Shown: positions 1-11,090 of the stretch, piece by piece
Layout of the letters: each line of letters opens with the position of its first letter
Numbering within the stretch: position 1 is the first letter of the stretch
Source of the DNA: Trichomonas vaginalis G3
Lineage: Eukaryota > Parabasalia > Trichomonadida > Trichomonadidae
Reading direction: 5' to 3'
Assembly: GCF_026262505.1 (NCBI RefSeq)
Contig: NC_067207.1
Coordinates: 11,128,082-11,192,081, forward strand
DNA length: 64,000 bases
The notes under the pieces: generated by a model
What the model was told of the DNA's origin: nothing
The model's input: the letters and a program-made list of their open reading frames with translations, nothing else
The model's database searches: none
Program-made: the position numbers and the translations under genes

Positions 1-636
1 ATGTAAAACGTCTAAAGTTTCTAAAGAGTCTCTCAAAGTCCAGTCTACTTGGTATTGAAAATCCCATGTGTTATAGAACGGCGGGTCCACTATAAAGAAA
101 ACATTTTCCTTGTCTTTATATTTTTCATACAACTCTGTCCAATGACATCTCACAAACTCTATACCCTCAATATATTTTTCTATGTCCTCTTTGAAAACAT
201 TTGTATAGTTAAGATATAAAACTTTTGACATAAGTGTTTCAATGTCATGAACTCTTATAGAACCACTATATAATAGTCTAGCAGATATACTATCCCAGTC
301 TATATATTCTGCTTTTTTCAAAACCTCTCTCACAATATTTTTCTTATCTAATGGTATACGTTCCATCTTGCCTATAGGTATCTTTTCTTTTAACTCTTTC
401 AATATTTTGTTAGTGTCTGGTATATGTTTGAGACGGTCCATATAGTTGTCGAAGTCATTGCATATAATCTTTGAGTCAGGAAATACAGTATGGCACAAAT
501 GAGATATATAGAAACTTCCACCGAACAAATCTACAAATGTTAGACCATTCGGTAGTTTCTTAAGTTCTCTCAATAGAATATCTTTACATCTACTCTTATT
601 TCCAAAGAAGGGTAACGGTGGTTTTGTAAAATTCAT
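1..636 (-). CDS. DNA N6-adenine methyltransferase (D12/Dam-like), 3' end outside window
   Basis: The reading frame starts with ATG at 634-636 and runs open to the window edge (212 codons seen). Near the start it has PPLPFFGNKSR, the typical N-terminal motif of D12-class adenine methylases. FVDLFGGSF follows (S-adenosylmethionine-binding motif I). The catalytic motif appears as FFIVDPPFYNT, a DPPF version of DPPY. The family methylates adenine in DNA. In viruses and mobile elements it can protect DNA from nucleases or mark it for expression, but here the role is inferred only. It is the last gene before the right terminal repeat, as in copy B (42766-43583). The visible part is unbroken. Confidence 0.8.
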   Translation of the reverse strand, partial: MNFTKPPLPFFGNKSRCKDILLRELKKLPNGLTFVDLFGGSFYISHLCHTVFPDSKIICNDFDNYMDRLKHIPDTNKILKELKEKIPIGKMERIPLDKKNIVREVLKKAEYIDWDSISARLLYSGSIRVHDIETLMSKVLYLNYTNVFKEDIEKYIEGIEFVRCHWTELYEKYKDKENVFFIVDPPFYNTWDFQYQVDWTLRDSLETLDVLH

Positions 637-870
637 TTATATATAATAATAAAAATGTTTTTTCCTGAAAAGTGACAGAAAAGTGACAAAGCATGAAAAC
701 ATATATAATTTGTGAAAAGCTCCTGGAAGCCCTCCGAATAAAAACTTCATTTATACTAAACATCTTCAGGGCTAGAGGGCACGAAGTGCCTGGAAGCCCT
801 CCAAAATAAAACTTCAGGGCTAGAAGGGGCGCAGCCCCTGGAAGCCCCACTACCTTTTTTTTTTTTTTTT
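1..870. mobile_element. Polinton-like virus element, copy A (right end only)
   Basis: This is the right-hand end of a second copy of the element found whole at 2451-43839. It carries the terminal methyltransferase gene followed by the same iterated terminal repeat, ending in a T run at about 855-871. The rest lies to the left of the window. Across the methyltransferase it differs from copy B at only a handful of positions, so the two insertions are closely related and young relative to each other. The visible gene part looks whole. Confidence 0.8.
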
Positions 871-871
871 T
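715..871. repeat. Right terminal repeat of copy A, iterated, with hairpins
   Basis: The end is built from repeated units beginning GGAAGCCCTCC and containing CTTCAGGGCTAG, each with a short palindrome. The first palindrome is GGGCACGAAGTGCC and the outer one GGGGCGCAGCCCC. They keep the pairing but differ in sequence. The end finishes in CCCCACTACC and a long T run. The matching left end of copy B starts with an A run and GGTAGTGGGG. Confidence 0.7.
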
Positions 872-1071
872 AATTTTATTCTAACCTATATAAATATATC
901 AATAATCTAAAATGATTATAGTCTGAACTATATTTTACCAGATTATCAAATATAAGAGAAATGAAATAAGGCATAAAAATATCATAGCATAATTATTGGA
1001 TAAATGCATTAATAAATTATTTATATCATAATGAGAAAAAATCAAAATAAGAAAATGAGCATAATAATAAT

Positions 1072-2282
1072 TTAATTAAAAACAAAAACAATAAATAAAA
1101 TGTAATTTTCGTTAATCAAAGTCATCAATGTCTTCGTCTTCTGATTCCCATTCGGACTTGAAAACTTGATAATCTCCTCCTGGTACACTCTGAATGGATT
1201 TTTTGTATTTGTTCTGTTTTTTAGAACCTTTTGTAACAGTTTTTTTGTTTCAATATCATTTTGGAGTAACAAGTCTCTTCAAATGATTTGACACAATCTT
1301 CTGGAAGTGGGGGAAGATGTAATGCTTTTTGTATATCTCCGAGAAAATGCTCTGGATCATTCCATTCTAAGATTGCAACGTTAACTCTAATGTTAATGTT
1401 CTTCCAGGCTCTTGATTTGTCCAAATAGCATGCAATTTTGGAAGAAACTTTGGAAACTATGGGTGTCCATTTGTGAACCCAGTCATAGAGCATGAATTGA
1501 AGTTGGATCGAATTGACACCTTTTTGCCATTCAAAGCATTTGTAATTGTGCGGTTCGCAAAAAGAATGATTGCCTACGTAATGGTAGACACAATTCTCCC
1601 ACATTTTCGTACGTTTGTCAATATTTTCTTCGGCAAAACATGACCAAAGCCACATACTTAGGCTTGCATTCAGACCCCAGAAAGGTCTCTCTATTTTTTC
1701 AATCTTCTGAGTCTTGTCGTTGAAAACTTCAACTGTCTTATGAGAAGCTGAGAACTTTGTAAAATCTTTTGAGATATTTTTTGATACATGACCTGGATCG
1801 AATCTTTCAAGATGAGAGACGCCAAATTCTTTAAAGACAGAGACACTTTTGTTATCTCGGTCTTTAATAATCTCTTTAACATCTTTCAAGATATTGTATT
1901 TCTTTAATTGCTTCAAGATGATTCGAGTTCCAGCACTTTCCATATTGTTGGAAGCTCCGGAATACTGAGCATGCTGTCTGTTTCCACCAATATGGTTGAT
2001 GTTCACGCATGCAAGAACTCTTTTTGTGACAGCATCGAGCGCAGTTACTGTACAACTTGGCGAGTTTCGCCTGTGCGTCCATCTTGCATCAATGGATAAG
2101 TAACCACTGAAGGACTTTCTCGACAGCATTAGGGAAATACTTTTAAGTCTTCTAATCTTATCGTCACAAAATCTCTGTTGTCTCATGACACCACTCTTCA
2201 CAGGGGGCTTAGTTCCACAAAGAGAAAGAAAGCGAGCACCTTTTGTATATGGCATTCCGGTCATTATGCAAGCACCAAGCAT
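1072..2282 (-). pseudogene. DDE transposase remnant, Kolobok/Mutator-like
   Basis: The main frame (1221-2282) encodes 353 residues. SIDARWTHRR holds the first likely catalytic Asp, followed by a G-S/A-S-x-x-ME-x-x-G stretch (YSGASNNMESAG). IKDRDNKSVSVF is the likely second Asp, and FDPGHVSKNI follows. This order resembles the Mutator-like domain of Kolobok-group transposases. The family cuts and pastes DNA between terminal inverted repeats. An in-frame TAG lies directly before the ATG at 2280-2282. Near 1265 a second frame (1072-1272) gives a plausible C-terminus, so there is probably one frameshift and an N-terminal loss. No clear terminal repeats were found around it. It sits in the host spacer between two Polinton-like insertions. 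The superfamily assignment is moderate; the DDE fold is more certain. Confidence 0.55.
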
Positions 2283-2444
2283 CTATCGCGCTGAGAGTCG
2301 ACGACGTTCGTGGAGTAAAATGTTATGCATTGCCTTTGTTTTCCGTTTTGGGTGAACAATATGGCCCATACAACAACAAAAAAATGAAATCCCGCCAAAA
2401 GTGAAAATTGAATAAAAAGTAATAATTAATAAATATATACTATA

Positions 2445-2450
2445 TCATTA
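2445..2450. other. Left target-site duplication (TCATTA) of element B
   Basis: The same six bases occur at 43840-43845, just outside the other inverted end. Six-base duplications are characteristic of Polinton/Maverick integration. The T and A runs at the borders leave one base of uncertainty. Confidence 0.7.
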
Positions 2451-2516
2451 AAAAAAAAAAGGTAGTGGGGCCTCCAGGCACTTCGTGCCCTCTAGCCCTG
2501 AAGATGTTTAGTATAA
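2451..2516. repeat. Left terminal inverted repeat of element B
   Basis: An A run is followed by GGTAGTGGGG, then CCTCCAGGCACTTCGTGCC and a stretch ending GTTTAGTATAA. It matches the reverse complement of 43765-43839 with very few differences. The GGCACTTCGTGCC core is a hairpin. Confidence 0.8.
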
Positions 2517-2728
2517 CTTTGTCCGGACAAGTAAGGGTCTATCGTCGCTACAGGAAAAGTTACAGGCGTTCCAAGGAAGTATACTTTGAGAAGCCTTTTC
2601 CCCCTTATAGAATGAGATAGGACAGTTATTTCACATAACTGACAGCACTTTGACCGAGTAGTTTTTTGTGCTGAACAAAAAGTGTCATATAAACATCTGT
2701 CAAAAACCGCTTTTTAACTTCACTTAAA

Positions 2729-5700
2729 ATGCCACGTAAGCTACGTAAGAATATACGTAAGAGGAAGAGAGCATTGAAACATCCAATAGTAAAACTGACA
2801 CCACAACAACAGTTGCAACAACAAATATTGAATGACCCCACTATGTTGCAACAAATGTCAAGCAATCCTATGCTTTTAAACCGAGTTGTTGGTGCACAGA
2901 GTGGAGGTTTAAGAGCGGCACTTTTAGCGAAAATGGCAGGCTATGGTGGAGCTGCAGACGGAACAGCTTATAACCCTCAAAGTCAAATGAATTTGAGTTC
3001 ACTCAAAAATCAAATAACAGATGTCAAAAAGTCAAACATAGACATACAGAAACAAATAAGTGAAAACGAAAAGAAACTAGAATATGACAGACACACAAAG
3101 AAACTCAATGAGTTAAACATAGAGAAAAAGAAGAAAGAAGAACAACTGAAAGAACTAAGTACAGAGGAATATGCGAAAAAAAGTGTCAGAAAAAGCAGCA
3201 GAAGTAGCAAAAAATGGAACAAGATGTTATAAATTTGAAAAACCATACTACTCAATATAAAGTACTGAAAGATGAAGAAATAAAACAAAAAGCCCTGAAG
3301 ACATATATGGATAGCGATGAGTATAAAAAAGAAGTTGAAGCAAATGTAAAGGCAGAAAAACTTTTACAGTTGCAAAACCAAACCGTACAGTATGAAAACT
3401 TAGCACAAGAAAGTAAAAATAACGACGCAGCCATGCAAAAGGCAATGAAAAGCGCAGAATATATAAAAGCTAACAATGACTGGTTAGATGCCCAAGCCAA
3501 CGCCAAAGCAGCCCAACTTATAGGGTCAATAAGGACAAAAATACAAGCGGATGAAGACAGTTCAAATGAAGCTTTAACAAATGCTGACTTTAAGAACGCC
3601 TTCGAAGCTCTTCATAGTAAGGTGAAACTAGTGAACGACTTCTCATCTGGAAAGAAACTGAAGTCTGAAGGTTTCGACAAAGAGTTAAAAGAAGTAGCAC
3701 AAAATATGACGAAAATAACAGATGCAGCAACGAGACAGGCAGTTCAAAGTGCCTATGACGCCGTTAGAGCAACTGTTGTGGAAAGTCAAGAAAAAGAGTT
3801 ACAACAGACCAAAACAGACCTAGTAAATGCTTTCTTAAAAACGAAAAGTCAGGTAGGACATTATGCTGCAGATGGAACATATGTGCCAGCTGGTGGAACT
3901 TATATACCACCAAACCCTCCAAGAGAAGCACCTGCACCAGGACTACCTAAAACATTTACATCGTCACATGGACACAGACACAGGCATGCACCAAAACCAA
4001 CACAACAACCAACAGTTCAAAATCCAGCACAACAACAACCAACACAACAACCAGCACCACAACAACAACCAGCACAACAACCACCTCCACAACCAGCACA
4101 GCAACCAACAGTTCAAAACCCTGCACAACAACAACCACAAACAGAGCAAGGACATAAAAGAAGTAGAGAACAAGGAAACCAAGATTTCTTAAAAATGCTT
4201 AAAGAAGACTATGGTTACCCAGCTACTCTTGACTTTAGTGACAGATATAAAGAAGCTATTAGAAAGTTCAAGGAAGGAAATACTGACCCGAACCTATTTA
4301 GCTTTATGGCTCAGCACCAAATGGGATATAATTTCAAACCTGGAAAATACAAGCTCGCTAAGGGATATGATTTAATAGCATATCATCCAAATGACATGAC
4401 TGAATTTACTCCGAGATATTTGGTGTCAGAGCTAAATGACAATTCAACTATCTTCATGAAACGCGTAAAAAATAGAGACGGAACGAAAGAAGAAAGGTTT
4501 ATGAGTCCGGATGACTTAGATAGGGAACTTGTTAAAAACGGTCTCGGAATATATGAAATGCCAGCAGATGAGGTACAAGAAACTCCACAGGAAGAAGTTC
4601 AGATACAACCAGACATGGAAGAAATAGTTCAGCAACAACAGCTAGAAGAGCCTGAAGGAAACGAACAAGTCCCTCCTTTGGAAACTAACTTCACAGAACT
4701 AGATGAAGATTTGGAACAGCCGAAAAATCTTGACCCTCAACAAGAGTATGCGGAGAATATGGAATCTTTCCAAGAGTCTAAGAAAAATTCGGCTGACAGA
4801 GTAGAAGAATATCGAAAAATGTTTGCCGACATACAAAAGACTCCAACACCAGATGAAAATATTCAGCATAGAATGGAAGTACTGAAAGAAAATGTACACA
4901 AATACAACAACCCTTTTTACTTACGACCATATAACGTTCAATCTTTGGCTGAACTCGGTGAAAATAAAAGGTTAAATTTCAACAAAACATATAGAAATGA
5001 AACATTGTTTAAAGTTCATTCAGAACCTAACCAATATGGAAACAAACCTACTTTTGTTTCTGCAGACTATGGAACTACAATGAGATGGGGTCATAAAGCA
5101 AATCCGGATAGGTGGTTCATAAACTTACAACCACATTCCAAGAAGTTGTAGACGCAATGGAAGTGAATGGTGAACCAGATTTAGCTGGTATTTTCAGCGC
5201 GGCTTTAATGCCATTGAAAGATATGAAAGATGCAGATATTTTGAACCAGTATGAAATGAACATGGCTGATGGAAATATAACACCTGACGTTCTTAAAACA
5301 TTTATCTCAAAGAACTACACAGAACCATAGAGATGGTATATTTGGTGAAGAGTTTAGAAAGAAAGTTAGGGAGAGAGAAGGAAGAGAACCTATTGTACAT
5401 GACCTTGCAAACGAAAGTTTGCAAAATGTCATAAAAACTTACTTTGCAGACAATGAACCGAGAAGGGATGAATATTTAAGAAAACTCAAATGGACAGTAC
5501 CAAATGAAATGTTAGTATTGAAAAACATGTTCCTTGACAAAATAAAACCAACTACAGAAATAAATGACGCAAGACTGAAACATTGGGTAAAAGCTTTCCC
5601 ATTCACAAAAGATATTGTTGGTAACATGGAAAGAAAACCAGAATGGCTACAAAAACATATATTTGGAAACGAGCTTATTCCATATGGACAAGCTCTGTTT

Positions 5701-6057
5701 GAAGAGCTTGAACCGGAAACTCAGGAAAGAGTCATGCAAACAATAAGCGAAGACTCAAATACAAACTATGACAAAATCTTTCTAGGATATAGGTTACCTG
5801 AGATGGGCGACCAGAGCCCAAAGGCAAAAAGGACATGGGAAATTTACAACATACTAGGTGAACATGAGGCAAAGATGCAACAACTTGAAGCAGAGGGCAA
5901 GTTACCAAAAGCGACACCAAAGAAGAAGAGAAGAGTAGAACAAAGTGAAAGTAGTGAAGAAGTAACTTCATCTAGTGAAAGTAGTGGCAATGAAGGAAAA
6001 AGAAGAGTTAAAAACTCAGCCAGGAAGAAAGTAAAGCTTGGTCCGAAACAATTGTGA
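2729..6057 (+). pseudogene. Large coiled-coil, P/Q-rich protein locus (virion-associated?), broken
   Basis: This locus holds about 1,100 codons of one coding direction with about three breaks. The N-terminus is strongly basic (MPRKLRKNIRKRKR), suggesting nucleic-acid binding. A long Lys/Glu-rich region with coiled-coil character follows. At about 4000-4140 there is a low-complexity Pro/Gln tract built from Q-Q-P-T and A-Q-Q-Q words, then a Glu-rich acidic part. The end is basic and Ser-rich with KKKRRV, a nuclear-localisation-like cluster. I do not recognise a named family. Its place directly upstream of the candidate capsid genes and its composition fit an internal or DNA-condensing virion protein, which is inference. 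Confidence 0.5.
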
Positions 6058-6096
6058 CAAATAAATCCAACTATTCTATATTTTTACCCATATGAA

Positions 6097-7699
6097 ATGT
6101 ACGCCGCTCAGAATATAACGCCAACAGTTTTGGATGCCATGAATGGAAATGTTTCCGAATGGTATAACGAATGCGACAATGCCATTAGAAGGTCAGAAAT
6201 AGTTCCTGGAACTTACGAATATACAACTGCTGTTTCTTATGGAAATGTAGGTGAGTTTGGTGAAGGTTCTTCAACAACAGTAGATATTGCATGCGACAGG
6301 TTTCATATTATTTCTATTGACAACTCATTCTTATACGTGGAACAAGACATTGAAATAAAACCTTCTGCCAAGTTGTCTGACAAGAAAGGTTGCAATGGAA
6401 TTTTCTATGTCGGATACCAATATGCTCCAGAAGTTTTCATGGGATATAAGATATATTCTAACTCTGACTTAGTTCAAACAGTAACATGGGCAAACTATGA
6501 ATGGTTCGCTTGAGAAACTCAGTACAACCACAAGCTAGAGAACAAACAGACCAGTATGCAACTATTGAGAAAATAAGAAGACTTGACCCTAACGTTCCAG
6601 GAGTTTATGTTAACCTTTCTGGACAAACTGCAGCAGCAGTAACCAAAGTAAAACTGAAACTTAGAGTTCCTTTGTCATCTTTCCTCATCTTCAGGTTTTT
6701 AAGATACTTGCCAAACTGGCAGGAAAAATTTCTATTGAACTTACTCCAAGCAAAATAACTTAGTCATTGCACCAACACAAGACCCATTCACTATTACAGA
6801 CGTAAAGGGAGCAAATCAAACGTCATCGCCGAATTTTGCAAAGACAAAGTTGACTTAGACTTTGGTTTCTCAAACTTCAACACTGAAGTAAACTATTATT
6901 TCAATGCTGCTGGAACTGCTTGGGACCCAGTTAAGTTCACATGCGAAAAATTTGAATGCAAGAGAATAGAATGCGCAGACTTGCAGTCTATATGTTGGAC
7001 CCAGATATTTCAAATGCTTTAGCTGCCAAATATATTGCAGTTCCACTTATGTTCCCTATACACCAAATATCTGTCAAAGACTTTGCAGTGAAGTTGGAAA
7101 CCAAAGTGCTGACCCAGGTGCAAGAACAGATATTGCCTTAACAACTGCAATGAAACATGCAGATACTATGTTTGTACTGTTCAGACGAACTATAAATGAC
7201 TATTCTTGTTTCTACAACCCCGGTATTAAATATCATATAAACATAGATGGCAAATATTATCCAAGAGAAAAATATTCTACAGTTGAGGATATGAGGTCAT
7301 ACAACTTGACATTAGATGCTATGAACTTTAACAACAACTTCACAACAACCATTAACCCTGAAATGCAAAGTTCTATTATGCCATATGTGAAAGTATGGAC
7401 TCATACAGAGGTCAAAAAACTCAATATACAAATGGAGACCGTTCAAACTTTTGGCTTGGCATTCCATTTGCTGACTCAGAAGACTTTATGGGTGTGTATT
7501 TCAACTGTTGGTACAGTTCAAATACAATATACTGGTGACAGACGGTCCAGATGAATTGAAAGCAAAGAAGTTTACAAAACCAATAGCACTTTTCACGGAA
7601 GATGCTCTTTTGAAGATTCGTTCGATGAAACCTGCTGGGGCTCCTCAGATTGGCATAACGACAGCTTCCATCGAGCAGATTTTGGCAGCAGGTCAGTAA
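6097..7699 (+). pseudogene. Candidate major capsid protein locus (double jelly-roll), broken
   Basis: Coding pieces over about 530 codons run in one direction, with roughly four or five breaks. The N-terminal part (MYAAQNITPT) contains a beta-rich segment with FHIISIDNSFLYVEQDIEIK. Later parts contain YNPGIKYHINIDGKYYP-like and LTLDAMNFNNNFTT stretches. Size, predicted beta content, and position between the coiled-coil gene and a smaller beta-rich gene fit the double-jelly-roll major capsid proteins of Polintons and Polinton-like viruses. No hallmark motif proves this; a profile or fold comparison would decide it. The last residues overlap the 3' end of a minus-strand gene at 7703. Confidence 0.5.
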
Positions 7700-7702
7700 G
7701 TT

Positions 7703-8013
7703 GTTCTTGAACTGACTTCTCTCCGTCAAATATTGACAGTACGCCAGTTTTGACATAATATTGTATTATAAACTTACCTTTAGAAATATCTGTAAGTTTT
7801 GAAGTTATATTTTTGTCTGCTTCAAGAACTTTCACCATTTCAGTTATACCAACTTTCTTTGCTTTATGAAAATATTTTGGTTCAGCAAAGACTGCTATTC
7901 TATAACATTTACCATTGTTTGTATAAAGAACTATTCTGTCAATGTATTTGTATTGTTTGTGTGTTGTAAACTTTGTTCTGCTTCAATTCGAAGAGATACT
8001 CGAATACGTCCAT
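7703..8013 (-). pseudogene. Small unknown protein of the Polinton-like element, broken
   Basis: A reading frame starts MDVFEYLFELKQNK at 8011-8013 and its later part contains KYFHKAKKVGITEMVKVLEAD and GKFIIQYYVKTGVLSIFDG. It covers about 100 codons with one or two breaks. It runs convergently to the capsid locus and divergently from the gene starting at 8033. No family was recognised. The neighbourhood suggests an accessory virion or assembly protein, but nothing in the sequence shows this. Confidence 0.4.
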
Positions 8014-8032
8014 CTTTTATTCTAAGTAAAAT

Positions 8033-8585
8033 GTCATTTCCGAAAAATAGAAGCGTAAGTGTTTCAAAAGGTTTAATGGCGGTTGGCAAATGTGAAGTTA
8101 AATTCACCAACTCAAACAAACAGTCAAAGTGTTGTTGTCAATGTCAAAGACAGAGATGTTGAAGTGGGGAAACCATACGAAGACCAAGATGGTATAACAA
8201 TGTTCCTGTAAAAGAACAACCAACATACCTGAAGTTAGCAGAGACTTAAGTTCTGTTGCAGATATTCGAAACGACTACAACAACTGAAGACAAACTTCAA
8301 ACTCAGGAGAAGATTTGTCAAGCTTTAGGTATAATGTTAAACTTTGGTCGAACACAACCCTGTAAAAGTGAACTCATATGTCATTGCACCTCATGAAGTT
8401 TTGAAAGAACTATTGAAACTTTTGACAGAGGCAGACGATATAAACATCAAAGAAATAGAACCCGACGTTAGTTGCTGTGTGTTTCATATAATGTCATTGA
8501 CAAGATATACGTTATGAAGGAGGTGAAACGTTGAACTTAAATATAGTTTCCCAGACGTTATAAAAATATTTGACGACCACAACAT
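8033..8585 (+). pseudogene. Unknown protein between capsid-like loci, broken
   Basis: An ATG at 8033 opens MSFPKNRSVSVSKGLMAVGK, and coding character continues towards 8585 with several breaks. A later stretch reads KDRDVEVGKPYEDQDG. The protein is divergently arranged with the minus-strand gene starting at 8013, leaving only about 20 bp for shared control. I do not recognise a family. Its position between the two candidate capsid loci suggests a virion-related role (inference). Confidence 0.35.
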
Positions 8586-8611
8586 TTCATTAAAATTTAT
8601 TTGCTAAGTAA

Positions 8612-9395
8612 ATGGCAGAAGACACAATGGTTTATACTATTACGACTAAAAACCCTGAGTCATATAATTCTATAACAACAAACTTACAAAGTCCTCAAGG
8701 ACGATATTGTAAACTAACCTTAAACACAATGACGACTAAAGCCTGTTTTGCTCTTTTGACACCCAGAAGATTTATTGTTGTGAATGGTAAAAAATACTCC
8801 TTTGAAGATACTTACTCAGATATACCACCAACAGGTTTTGTTGACTTATTTAATACTTTAAGGACGAGTGTAAACATGTGCTGCAACTAGAGCAGGTTTC
8901 ATTATGTTTGGATGTCCGACTGAGTTTACTATAAACAATATGAGCTATAATACAAAACTTATATCTGGTTTTTACTACAACAGTTTCCTATAACAGGAAA
9001 AGGTGTCATACAAGGAATGTCTGTTCCATTGACTTTAAGTACACCTATTTATATATTGTTTCAAACTTAGGTTCAAAGTGCTATTCGAATGTCGACAGAA
9101 ACTACTATGACCAAAAGATACTCATGCGTATAAATACACAATTCTCTGCTGGTTTGCTATTGTTCATTCGAATGCAGAGTTTTCAGCTTTAGTAAACTCA
9201 ACACTTAGCAAACATAAAACTTAACCTTAGTTGACGCAAACTTTGTTCCTGTAAACTTTTATGTCCTATGTATTTGTCAATGACGGCAGAAAGTTTCGAA
9301 TTGGAGATGCAACTGGTGAAAGTATTGTATTACAAGAACAACTTCAACAACAAATGCAACAAATGGAACAAATGCAACAAATAGCTCAAGAATAA
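8612..9395 (+). pseudogene. Candidate minor capsid (penton-like) protein locus, broken
   Basis: The locus starts MAEDTMVYTITTKNPESYN and runs about 260 codons with several breaks. The visible parts are beta-rich, with short strands such as YCKLTLNTMTTKACFALLT and RRFIVVNGKKYSF. The C-terminus is Gln/Met-rich (LQEQLQQQMQQMEQ). A gene of this length and beta content right after the candidate major capsid matches the position of the single-jelly-roll penton protein in Polintons and Polinton-like viruses. The call rests on context and composition, not on a diagnostic motif. Confidence 0.42.
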
Positions 9396-9423
9396 AAAAA
9401 ATATTTTTTTTATTTTTATAAAA
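9391..9423 (+). promoter_or_regulatory. A/T core upstream of the helicase gene
   Basis: A run AAAAAAAATATTTTTTTT lies directly before the ATG at 9424. The same A-run/TATT/T-run core precedes most other genes of this element (10671, 11066, 14280, 14980, 17110, 19770), which suggests an element-wide promoter motif. Confidence 0.45.
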
Positions 9424-10658
9424 ATGTACAGAATAGATGTTTCAGATTTTTATGACTTCCAAACATTCAGAAATATGTGTCCATTTCGAGACTATAACAA
9501 AGCAGTCGAGAATTTGAAACGTTTAGTCATTTATGTCGACTCTGCCCCAGAATGTTTATGTTATGAAAGAATGATGTAGTCTTTAACAAACCAAGAGCAA
9601 CAATAGTTTCAGAACAAGAATGTAGACAGAAACTTAAGAAAATAAAAGTTGTACAAGTTGGCATGAAGATGTTAGATGCTTGGGATATCTTATTGTCAAA
9701 GTTAGAAGATTTTTCAGTTCGAGGTATAAAGTTTTATACACCTTCTCCAAACTTCTATTCTATCTTCACTGGATATAAATATGAACAAGTAGAATGGAAA
9801 GAAAATATTATAGAAGCTTGGTTAGACCATGTCAAAGAAATTATATGCAATGGAAACGAAAGAGTCTATGAGTATATCTTATGTTGGTTTGCAAACATCT
9901 TACAACATCCAAGTGCTAAAAATGAAACTGCTCTCATTATAATTGGAAAACAAGGAACTGGTAAGAACACATTCTTTACAGATATCTTATGCAAACTGTT
10001 AGAGGGCTATTCGAACCCTAATATGACAAACTTAGAAAACATCTGCGGTAAATTTAACTCTTCAATAGAGAATATGAAACTTATAGTATGTAACGAACTT
10101 CAAAGTATAGATACAACAAAAGTTTTGAACTCAGATGCTTTGAAGAGTCTTATAACAGACAAAGTTGGAGTTGTTGAAAGAAAGTATAAAGACCAAAGAG
10201 TTTGTGAAAATGTTGCAAATTTCATTATGGTTTCAAACAATGCTGTTCCGATGAAGTTAGAAAGTTCTGACAGAAGATATGTAGTTGTCAGAACGTCAGA
10301 AGCTCATATGCAAGATACAGAATATTTTGACGCTTTGTCAGAAACTTTGACATCTGACTTTTACAACCACTTGTTCTCATATTTCATGACATTAGATATT
10401 TCAAAGTTCAATCCAAGACAAATTCCACATACCGAAGAGAGACAAACATTGTTAGAAGCAAACAAGAGTGTATATGAACTGTTCATAGATGAAACTGACT
10501 TTGAGTGTTTAGATGAAAGGTCATTGTACGATTCGTATAAACAATATTGTCAAGAATATGGTTATATGACAGCGTCTAAACGAACATTCTTGGCAAATGT
10601 CAAAAGTCTTTTAGACGTACAGAATGGTGTATATACAAAGAAAAATTTTTCTGAGTAA
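9424..10658 (+). pseudogene. SF3 helicase (D5-like primase-helicase C-terminal part), broken
   Basis: The long frame from 9663 encodes an AAA+ superfamily-3 helicase core. Walker A is GKQGTGKN (9945-9968), Walker B is KLIVCNEL, and motif C/sensor 1 is FIMVSNN. It is followed by the DRRYVVVRTS stretch and a C-terminal winged-helix-like region. The 5' part starts at ATG 9424 behind the A/T promoter core. About two breaks affect the 5' portion; the helicase core itself is open. SF3 helicases unwind DNA during replication of small viruses, virophages and phage satellites. It is clearly related to the helicase of the nested element at 54978-56750, sharing an ENMKLIVCNEL segment and the NxDALKS stretch. 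It may replace the missing polymerase gene as the replication function of this element. Confidence 0.8.
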
Positions 10659-10660
10659 AT

Positions 10661-10695
10661 TTAAAAAAAAATATTTTTTTTATCCGATAGAAAAG
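10661..10695 (+). promoter_or_regulatory. Promoter-like motif, A/T core plus TATCCGATAGAAAAG
   Basis: The A/T core is followed by TATCCGATAGAAAAG and then the ATG. The same arrangement, identical over about 30 bp including the ATGAC start, occurs at 11061-11090. Such conservation between adjacent unrelated genes points to a functional promoter or leader. Confidence 0.5.
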
Positions 10696-11040
10696 ATGAC
10701 AGAAAAATTAACTTTTTACATAGCGCCACACCCTTCTTGCCCACATCTTTTTAAGCCACAATATATAGACATAGAACTAAATAGAGAAAACGAAATTCCA
10801 CAAACAGAAGAAAACGAAATTCCACAAACAGAAGAAACATATAGAGACCTAGATAACGAAAATGGATATGCGCTATTCTGGTTAGATTGTCCTTATGAAA
10901 TGTATGAAAAAAAGGCTTTATATGAAGAATATAGAAAATATTGTCATGAAAACGATATAAGACCAAGCTCTAGAGAAAAATTCTATGCTGGTATAAAACA
11001 TCTTTTCGAAGTTCGGAATGGCAAATATATAAAGAAATAA
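10696..11040 (+). CDS. Small protein with helicase-tail-like winged-helix domain
   Basis: The protein has 114 residues from ATG 10696. The N-terminal half is unique and includes a tandem repeat (NEIPQTEE twice). The C-terminal half, from about ALYEEYRKYCHENDIRPSSREKF to VRNGKYIKK, resembles the tail of the helicase just upstream (SLYDSYKQYCQEYG ... VQNGVYTKK). This suggests duplication of the winged-helix-like domain found at the end of D5-type primase-helicases. It may act as a stand-alone DNA-binding partner of the helicase (inference). The start is supported by the shared motif immediately upstream. The frame looks whole. Confidence 0.6.
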   Translation: MTEKLTFYIAPHPSCPHLFKPQYIDIELNRENEIPQTEENEIPQTEETYRDLDNENGYALFWLDCPYEMYEKKALYEEYRKYCHENDIRPSSREKFYAGIKHLFEVRNGKYIKK

Positions 11041-11060
11041 TTTTTCTAAGTTTATTTTTC

Positions 11061-11090
11061 GAAAAAATATTTTTTTATCCGATAGAAAAG
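11061..11090 (+). promoter_or_regulatory. Second copy of the promoter-like motif
   Basis: The motif is GAAAAAATATTTTTTTATCC followed by GATAGAAAAG and the ATG at 11091. It is identical to the leader at 10666-10695. Confidence 0.5.

Noticed and set aside
596-850. 84-codon minus-strand frame over the right end of copy A
   Set aside because: It overlaps the methyltransferase start and runs through the iterated terminal repeat; a similar frame at 43543-43764 only reflects repeat sequence.
3010-4182. Minus-strand frames opposite the coiled-coil/P-Q-rich locus
   Set aside because: They are antisense shadows of Lys/Glu- and Gln-rich coding sequence (poly-Phe/Leu/Val products).
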